Assembly: GCF_000003605.2 (NCBI RefSeq)
Contig: NW_003157232.1
Span: 300,832 to 314,431 of the forward strand
Length of the DNA: 13,600 nucleotides
Direction of reading: 5' to 3'
DNA from: Saccoglossus kowalevskii
Taxonomy: Eukaryota; Hemichordata; Enteropneusta; Harrimaniidae
Shown here: positions 8,257 through 13,600 of the stretch, in pieces
Layout of the letters: every line of letters starts with the position of its first letter
Numbering within the stretch: position 1 is the stretch's first letter
Notes under the pieces: model-generated
What the model was told of the DNA's origin: nothing
The model's database searches: none
What the model saw: the letters and a program-made list of their open reading frames with translations, nothing else
Program-made: the position numbers and the translations under genes

Positions 8257-8457
8257 GAAAACAACAAGTTTCGATGTGTAGACGGTAGTGAAATGATATA
8301 TAATAGCTGGGCTCATGGGGAACCAAACGATTACTATGGGCCACACACGAACACTGTACTGTGATTGATAATACGATACAGATAGGACAATTTGGTGTCT
8401 GGACTGACTTCGAGTGTGATCATCATCTTCTGTCGTTTATCTGTGAAAGACCACCTG
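8257..8457 (+). CDS. lectin receptor exon 4: C-terminal half of C-type lectin domain, one-base frameshift
   Basis: The exon opens at phase 0 after CTTTTACCTGTAG, so the protein reads LGCADFE-ENNKFRCVDGSE across the junction. It continues MIYNSWAHGEPNDYYGPHT, the EPN loop linked to mannose-type sugar and calcium binding. The frame then breaks in the CACACAC run at 8342-8348 and would stop at TGA 8362-8364. Shifting by one base from 8349 restores the fold: EHCTVIDN, GVWTDFECDHHLLSF and ICERPPG. These supply the third and fourth conserved Cys and a WTD where WND is usual. The donor is CCTG|GTAATT, phase 1. A one-base deletion, real or a sequencing error, is the simplest explanation. The domain call is strong; integrity is in doubt. 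Confidence 0.8.
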
Positions 8458-9099
8458 GTAATTAGTTATGGCATCACACAGATATGTAACTGGGGGATGT
8501 CCTCTTACATCCCTGTTTTAATTTCGTCATGTTTACTTGTGTAATGCGTTGTAACGTGAAAATAATGTCGCCAATGTATAAACGTGATGTACATGCAATG
8601 CAATGTGTCAGTGGTGTCCACATGTACCATGTAAGAGGCTTAAGTGGTGAACAAAATATTTTGAGCAAAATTTTGAGGAGGCAAAGTTTGATGAGCAAAA
8701 TTATATATAAATCAGCAAAACCTAATCAGATAGCCTTTTCGGGAGTCTCTTCACGTGCATCTGTACAATGGAATGTAAGAGAGGTATTCACCTTTGCAAT
8801 GTAATGTACCAGTGGTGTTTACTTGTGCAATATACTAGTAATATGTTCGTAATTCGAATAATGAAGAAGCCAGTAAATATGAATATGCCAAATTTACAAT
8901 ACGTAATGTCAATACGTCAGTGATGTTTTCTTTTGCTATACAGTGATGGTTGAGTGGTGTGCACTTGTGCAATATGATTAATATGCACATGTCTAATATT
9001 CATTAATATGCAATGTACAAATGCCCAATATGTAATAATTGATCGCATTTTCATAATGATGTAGAAACATAATTATTAGTTATACTGATTTTAAATTAG
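8458..9099 (+). repeat. intron 4 with degenerate GT-rich repeats
   Basis: This intron runs from GTAATT to GATTTTAAATTAG. It contains several imperfect copies of a motif like AATGTxxCAGTGGTGTxxACTTGTGCAATAT, at about 8528-8545, 8603-8625, 8803-8832, 8906-8940 and 8951-8976. Spacing is irregular, so this is a decayed minisatellite or motif cluster. Open stretches on both strands within it are low-complexity by-products of the repeats. Confidence 0.5.
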
Positions 9100-9591
9100 G
9101 ATGGAACAAAACTATATCTGAGAGAACCATTCCATGGTGTTTTCCTGACACAACAACGATAACCAAATCAGCAGCAGCAGCAGCAGGAACAACAATGGCG
9201 CCACCAATAGTGTCATACACACAATCAACAACCGAGGCAGACAGATATGATCGCACAGCTATGTCAACTGAAGACAACATCCGAGGTAACGCATTTACGT
9301 CATCTGTGCCAGTGCCAACGTATGATAACCTGAACAGAGATGACTTACGTACGTCATCCACGGCAGTTACATTGGGCGTTGAGCTGCGAAACAACTCACC
9401 TAGCTCCTCCGTGACAGTGCAATATTCAACACAATACCAGGAGCGCAAGTCACAGAGTATAGGCACAAAACCACAATATATCTCGTCCCCATATGTAGTT
9501 AAGAATACGACCACGTTGACCTGGTTCAATGACGTTATACAGAATCATATTAGAAGACGAACACGTCATGACTGCCAGTGCAACCATAAAG
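9100..9591 (+). CDS. lectin receptor exon 5: Ser/Thr-rich extracellular stalk
   Basis: The exon starts after GATTTTAAATTAG and ends at CATAAAG|GTAATAG, phase 1 on both sides. The join gives ERPPG-WNKTISERTIPWCFPD, right after the lectin domain. The following about 150 residues are rich in Thr, Ser and Pro, with a short Ala5 run encoded by (GCA)5 at 9171-9185 and N-glycosylation sequons NKT and NTT. This composition fits an O-glycosylated stalk that lifts the lectin head from the membrane. It ends with RRRTRHDCQCNHKG, a small Cys-containing juxtamembrane segment. An ATG at 9195 could be mistaken for a start, but the frame is open back to the acceptor and joins the lectin exon in phase. Confidence 0.75.
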
Positions 9592-10155
9592 GTAATAGAT
9601 GTTAAGATAAGTATTTGAATAAGAATAATACATTATTAGTAACCAGAAGTTCATTATTGACCCTCCAAAACCCATCTCTACTGCGCACCATATGCCAGTA
9701 TGCCAGTTCACTGAACCTGGAACATGTCTTAAGATCCTGCAAACCTTACATCGATTAGGATAGTCATTTAGTCCTTTTAACAAGACTCCCCCTGATTGGA
9801 CAGTGTACTGATCTAAAACACACGGATATTGGACCAAACTACTGGTCTACTGGACCCTGATTCTGGAAGTCGCATTGCTACCGATCCTGTATAACATGTG
9901 CCGATGGGGCCAGTCTACAGATCCTCTAAAATAAACACAATAATTGGACCAGCCTAATGTTCGTTGATGGTTTTATATTTTAAACCTTACCCGAATTGAG
10001 CTAATTCTCTATAATAAAACTCAAGAGTCCATTCATTCTCTGTTAAACACACAAAGATTGATGCAGAGTTTGAAGAGAAACTAAACTAAAAAAAGCAATC
10101 TTAAATATATCGCTCACACAGTACGTATTACAATAACAATATGTATCTTTTACAG
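9592..10155 (+). other. intron 5 of lectin receptor model
   Basis: This 564-base intron begins GTAATAG and ends with TATCTTTTACAG. It has no coding signal. A few loosely similar phrases such as TTGGACCA and CTACTGGACC recur at about 9830-9955 but do not form a clear repeat. Confidence 0.55.
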
Positions 10156-10262
10156 AAACGCTCGTGTACGTCTCGGTTTGTTCCCTGGTAATAATGACCG
10201 TTCTACCTCTTGTGTGCATATGTTACGTTGTCAACGTTCACTCAAAAGAAACACAGGATTAG
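10156..10262 (+). CDS. lectin receptor exon 6: transmembrane helix and short cytoplasmic tail
   Basis: After TATCTTTTACAG the exon opens in phase 1; the G from exon 5 completes GAA. The peptide ETLVYVSVCSLVIMTV then LPLVCICYVVNVHSKETQD ends at TAG 10260-10262. About 24 uncharged hydrophobic residues form a membrane-spanning helix, preceded by the basic RRRTRH segment of exon 5 and followed by a nine-residue polar tail. The tail is too short for a tyrosine-based or other evident signalling motif, so signalling would need a partner protein, or the molecule acts only in binding. The exon is too small to stand out alone; phase, splice site and context support it. Confidence 0.7.
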
Positions 10263-10928
10263 ATAATTCAGCTAACTTTAATGTAAATTTGCGACGTAAA
10301 AATTGAGATAATTTAGTCATATGACATAGGTCAGAATGTAATAACTTGGGTATCAATACATTCTTTCTAGAGTGGCTGCATGTTATGTTTTTTTCATAGT
10401 AAAGTATACAGATTACGTTTTATCTTCTTACATATCTACGTGTATGAAGGATTGTGTCAAATTTGAAAGTGACATCTAAGAGTGGAACGACATTTGGGAC
10501 ATAAGATTAAACATAATATAATATGTTTCCAAATCTGATCTCCACGGGGAACTTTGATTCATTCATCATTTTATCTTTGTATAAACACGATTTGCAAAAC
10601 TATTATTATGTCCTACTTTTGTACTTGTACTAAATGTGTAAATGTTATAGTGACACTGTCGTACATTGTTCTTTCCCGTTTTCACTGCAAATTATTCTAC
10701 ACAGTAACATTGACGATATTGATATTTCTGACAATTATGTTATTTTTTCAGTATTGAATCCTGTATAACCATTTTTTACTAATACTTCACTTTATTATAT
10801 TATGTTACTGTTTAATGTACTTTCCTTGCATTTGTGTTAAACACAGTATAAATATATTTTGATGTCGGAGTTGATTCAGTGGATGTAAAGGTATAATGAC
10901 AGTAGATGTAAAACAAGAAAGTGAGGTG
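10263..10928 (+). other. probable 3' untranslated region of lectin receptor gene
   Basis: This AT-rich sequence follows the stop codon. A small plus-strand open stretch at 10554-10757 encodes only hydrophobic AT-rich residues and is not supported as a gene. The first clear AATAAA downstream is at 10929-10934, so the transcript may extend to about 10950. Confidence 0.4.
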
Positions 10929-10934
10929 AATAAA
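10929..10934 (+). promoter_or_regulatory. candidate polyadenylation signal AATAAA
   Basis: This is the canonical hexamer about 670 bases after the stop of the lectin receptor. In AT-rich DNA such hexamers arise by chance, so this is a candidate only. Confidence 0.35.
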
Positions 10935-12025
10935 TGATCAATGGTATAACTAGTATTAATTGAATATGATATTTATAACTTGCATAGGGATTTGTGTAAC
11001 ATGTGTTTTCATTTTAAATCTTACACATTTAACAGACAAATGTTTAATTACACTCTGTGAAAGCTAACAATACATGTTCGTAATAATTGTTTCAAATATG
11101 ACCAATCTAAATATATTAGGCATTTACTAATGTGAGTTTTCGATTTTAAGTCGCGTGTGTATACTTCTGTGTTTCTTATTCCTCCAGTTCCATTGTGGCA
11201 GCGCCTGGAATTAGTTACATCGATGCACGGTACAGATTGTTTGAAGGCCACGAATATAATTACAAACGAGTCGTATCATGATATTATACACCCAATAACG
11301 TTATTATCGATAAATTCAATGTACTAATATTAAATGGAACCCAGATATTTAGGAATTCTAATCACCAACATCACACAAAATAATTTCAGCACAAAACATC
11401 ATCACCTATCAACTTACAAATGATTGTAATTTTTCTTAATATACATGTATTTCTTTACTTAAAGTTTGTATAATAGACATTCAGGTTGCTGTCATGTATT
11501 ATCTTTTAATATCTTTTCCATCATTATGATATTGTGTTATATTTTTCAACTATCGCCTTAATCGTTTTTTATTTCTGTAGTACTGCCCTCAGTCAATAAC
11601 TATTATTATTATGTAGTTAAAACATAGATAATGTGCAAATATATTGACGGGTCATTGGCGTGCAAGAAAATGAGCATATCTATAATCTTGGCTTACCAAG
11701 GTTTGTTTATTCGGCTATCACCACACCACTACATCTTAAAACGCCCTCTTTTGCAATACTGGAGATACTTTCTACAATGCGTTGTCCTGATATCATGATA
11801 ACATCATATACGCACATTTGGTTCGCACGCCGTTGCAGTATTGTTTAGAATCAACAACTTGCATGTTTAAAGTAGACATTATAAACATATATAACAGGAA
11901 TTTTGTAAATAAATGGTTTAATAATTGTATTTAGTAGTGGCAACCGTGAGACATGTAAGCCAACGGCTGCAGTGATTTGGTGATCGCATGTTTACTCTGC
12001 CACGCCTTAGAGTTGTATGATAGAA
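10935..12025. other. intergenic, nothing recognised
   Basis: AT-rich sequence with only short open stretches (for example 11048-11251 minus and 11660-11848 plus) that lack domains, splice support or coding-like composition. No RNA gene or repeat was recognised. Confidence 0.5.
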
Positions 12026-12064
12026 CATGGAGGTAAAAGACAAACAAAGTCGTTTACCTCCATG
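12026..12064. repeat. strong 39-base inverted repeat (hairpin)
   Basis: CATGGAGGTAAA (12026-12037) is perfectly complementary to TTTACCTCCATG (12053-12064). Inside, after one A-G mismatch, GAC pairs with GTC, leaving a seven-base loop AAACAAA. This gives about 15 paired bases out of 16. It could be a short palindromic end of a mobile element, a hairpin in a transcript, or chance. It is shorter than a usual microRNA precursor. Confidence 0.8.
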
Positions 12065-12987
12065 GATAGAGTTTGAAAGATTTTGTAGCAGAAGAAGGAG
12101 AGAGCGAGGCAGTGAGGCGTTGCCTCAGCTGATATTTTGGATGAATAAAACTGGACTATCTGTAATGAACTAATGTATATATTTTTTGGTTCGAATGCGG
12201 TGTCGAATCTCTACGTGTTATCAGATACTGAGACGAGTCAAAGTTCCTCGAACACAACGCTGTGTTCACAACAGCCCATTCAAATCGCTAGATAAGTAAG
12301 ACAGATCGCTGACATGTTACAATATGCTACTTTAGGGTTAAAAAAGTGACTACAACCGTCACACGTTTGTAAAATCAGGGCAGCTGTATTTACGTCAGAT
12401 CTCTGGGGTAGGAACCATGAAAACTTTAGGAGGTTACAACAATGATTTCAATATTTTGCACAGACCGATCCGTGTTTGAGGCGGAGGCTAAGTACCGGGC
12501 TCTGTGTTTACGTCGAAGGAACAGACGCATGTAGCCGACTGCGGTGCCTGCGTCAAATGTGCAGTGTTACAAGACCAAGTGATAGTCTGCATCATGATAA
12601 ATAGTTCTAACGAGCAGGTACAAAACGTAGGTTACTCCCGATAACATGTAAATTTGTTATGTGACATTCAAAAATGACAATATACATTTGTCCTACCGTC
12701 TCGATGCAGTCAGTTAGGTTTCACTCGGGTTTTAAACGAATGTTCACATGTAAATGTCGCAAATTCGGTGCCTTTTCGTGAGGTTCCCAACAAAAAAAGT
12801 CATGTATTATATTTGTAGCCCGCTCGTTCGTAATTTTAAACGATTACGAATTGTATACTTTATTACTAATAAAAAAAGACTTAAAAATAATAAATACACA
12901 AATTTACTTTTGACATTTACATTAACAAAATTATTATAACCTAAATGCATGTAGTGGTCATTATAGAGCGGCAGCCCAGAGCATTTT
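12065..12987. other. intergenic, nothing recognised
   Basis: Mixed-composition sequence with no supported gene. A small second inverted repeat, GAGGCA/TGCCTC (12106-12126), follows the hairpin. A T-loop-like GGTTCGAAT at 12188 has no surrounding tRNA arms. Confidence 0.5.
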
Positions 12988-13560
12988 GATCAAACGAACG
13001 AGGTACCAATATCTGAATACATGAGCATTCGTGGTGTAACCTAACATATGCAAATATGGATGTCTGCCGGGGACTACCTGCTGCGTGTGGCCCCTGGGGG
13101 GCCTCTAAGAGGGGCCAAAAATGCACTCGATTAAACATTGGAGGTACCACCCTAAACCAATTTGAAATCAACAGGTACATCACACAGAGTATAAAATGGC
13201 TCCCGCCAGACAAATTTTCTGCTGCATTAGGCCCGACAGACGCCCAAAAAAGAACCCTCCAAGATTTGGGCTAGATCAAACATTGGAGGTACCACATGAA
13301 ACCAATTTCAAAAGAGTGAGTACATCCCGCAGAGCTCAGAATATTCAATGCAAGACAAATTATCCGCTGCATAGGGTCTGCCAGACAGTCTCCAAATGTG
13401 ACCCCTACGCCTACTATCTTAGATTTGACCAAGCGTAATTATTAAAAGTACCACTTGGAAATATTTTTTTAATATTATGACACATCCCATAGAGTACCCA
13501 ATAGGGTATCAAAATCACATAAATGATTGTGAATGACATCGTAATGTGAACCGTGGTTAC
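12988..13560 (+). repeat. degenerate tandem repeat, period about 145 bp, about four units
   Basis: Units begin with GATYAAAC-like phrases at 12988, 13129, 13274 and 13427, giving spacings of 141, 145 and 153. The second and third are most alike: both have CAAACATTGGAGGTACCAC (TTAAAC in the second), ACCAATTT, a GACAAATT phrase and CTGCAT, followed by CCAGACAG or CCGACAGACG. The first unit shares GAGGTACCA and CTGCCGG...CTGCTGCGTG...GGCCC. The fourth shares AGTACCAC and CACATCCCATAGAG. The short open stretches on both strands here are by-products of the repeat. It looks like a small, old satellite array or the internal repeats of a transposable element. Confidence 0.7.
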
Positions 13561-13600
13561 TGAACGTGTCAGCCAATCAGAAAAGTTACTGTGAGCATGC

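Larger units (their letters stand above)
5571..10262 (+). other. gene model: tectonin-like / C-type lectin transmembrane receptor, 6 exons, 5' incomplete
   Basis: Six plus-strand exons (5571-5762, 6548-6949, 7059-7315, 8257-8457, 9100-9591, 10156-10262) join in frame to about 549 residues, after allowing one missing base in exon 4. Every junction has GT-AG ends and compatible phase, 1 except at the 7315/8257 join (phase 0). Domain order: tectonin-like repeats (about 1-197), C-type lectin domain (about 201-346), Ser/Thr-rich stalk (about 351-510), transmembrane helix (about 517-540), nine-residue cytoplasmic tail. The expected arrangement is a type I membrane protein with the lectin head outside the cell, suited to glycan or microbe recognition; that role is inferred from the domains. 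The signal-peptide exon is missing from the window's readable part. It may lie far upstream, which would place the minus-strand gene inside a long intron, or it may be lost. The exon 4 frameshift leaves open whether the gene is intact. Confidence 0.7.

Noticed and set aside
9080-9529. A 149-codon minus-strand open stretch
   Set aside because: It is antisense to the stalk exon, whose plus-strand frame has clean splice sites and joins the lectin and membrane exons in phase.
10554-10757. A 67-codon hydrophobic plus-strand open stretch
   Set aside because: AT-rich composition alone gives hydrophobic codons; it lies in the likely 3' untranslated region and has no splice or start-site support.
12188-12215. 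tRNA-like T-loop GGTTCGAAT
   Set aside because: No matching acceptor, D or anticodon arms are present at the right distances on either strand.
12941-13438. Short open stretches on both strands
   Set aside because: They fall in a degenerate tandem repeat; their peptides mirror the repeat units and show no domain.

Overview
This is eukaryotic genomic DNA from an animal. It is AT-rich, genes are split by GT-AG introns, and the reading frames encode metazoan-type domains (C-type lectin, tectonin-like repeats, a single-pass membrane anchor, a Tc1/IS630-type DDE transposase). The mix of lectin/tectonin-like receptors with decayed transposons suggests a marine invertebrate, possibly a lophotrochozoan such as a bivalve. 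That placement is inference from gene families only. No bacterial-style operons, CRISPR arrays or RNA genes were found.

Layout. (1) 3-492, plus strand: the C-terminal part of a decayed DDE transposase, cut by the window edge and broken by two frameshifts. (2) 967-5126, minus strand: a three-exon gene model. It has a PB1-like N-terminal region, a basic patch, a Cys/His cluster, a coiled coil and a proline-rich C-terminus. The first exon carries two in-frame stops, so this copy looks like a pseudogene. Between its second and last exon lies about 2.3 kb of non-coding DNA (1703-4014) with a duplicated 136-158 bp segment, one copy of which ends exactly where coding similarity stops. (3) 5571-10262, plus strand: six exons whose splice sites and phases fit together into one membrane protein of about 549 residues. 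It reads tectonin-like repeats, long-form C-type lectin domain, Ser/Thr-rich stalk, transmembrane helix and a very short cytoplasmic tail. The signal-peptide exon is not visible, and the lectin domain carries a one-base frameshift. (4) 10263-10934: probable 3' untranslated region. (5) 10935-12987: intergenic, with one strong 39-base hairpin. (6) 12988 to about 13560: degenerate tandem repeats with a period of about 145 bp.

The most interesting object is the tectonin-like plus C-type lectin membrane receptor. It looks like a modular recognition receptor: most of its introns are in phase 1, its sugar-binding loop keeps EPN but has WTD where WND is usual, and its cytoplasmic tail is too short for an obvious signalling motif. 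Whether this copy is functional depends on one missing base in a CA-rich run. All exon models come from reading splice consensus and frame continuity by eye; no transcript evidence was available.
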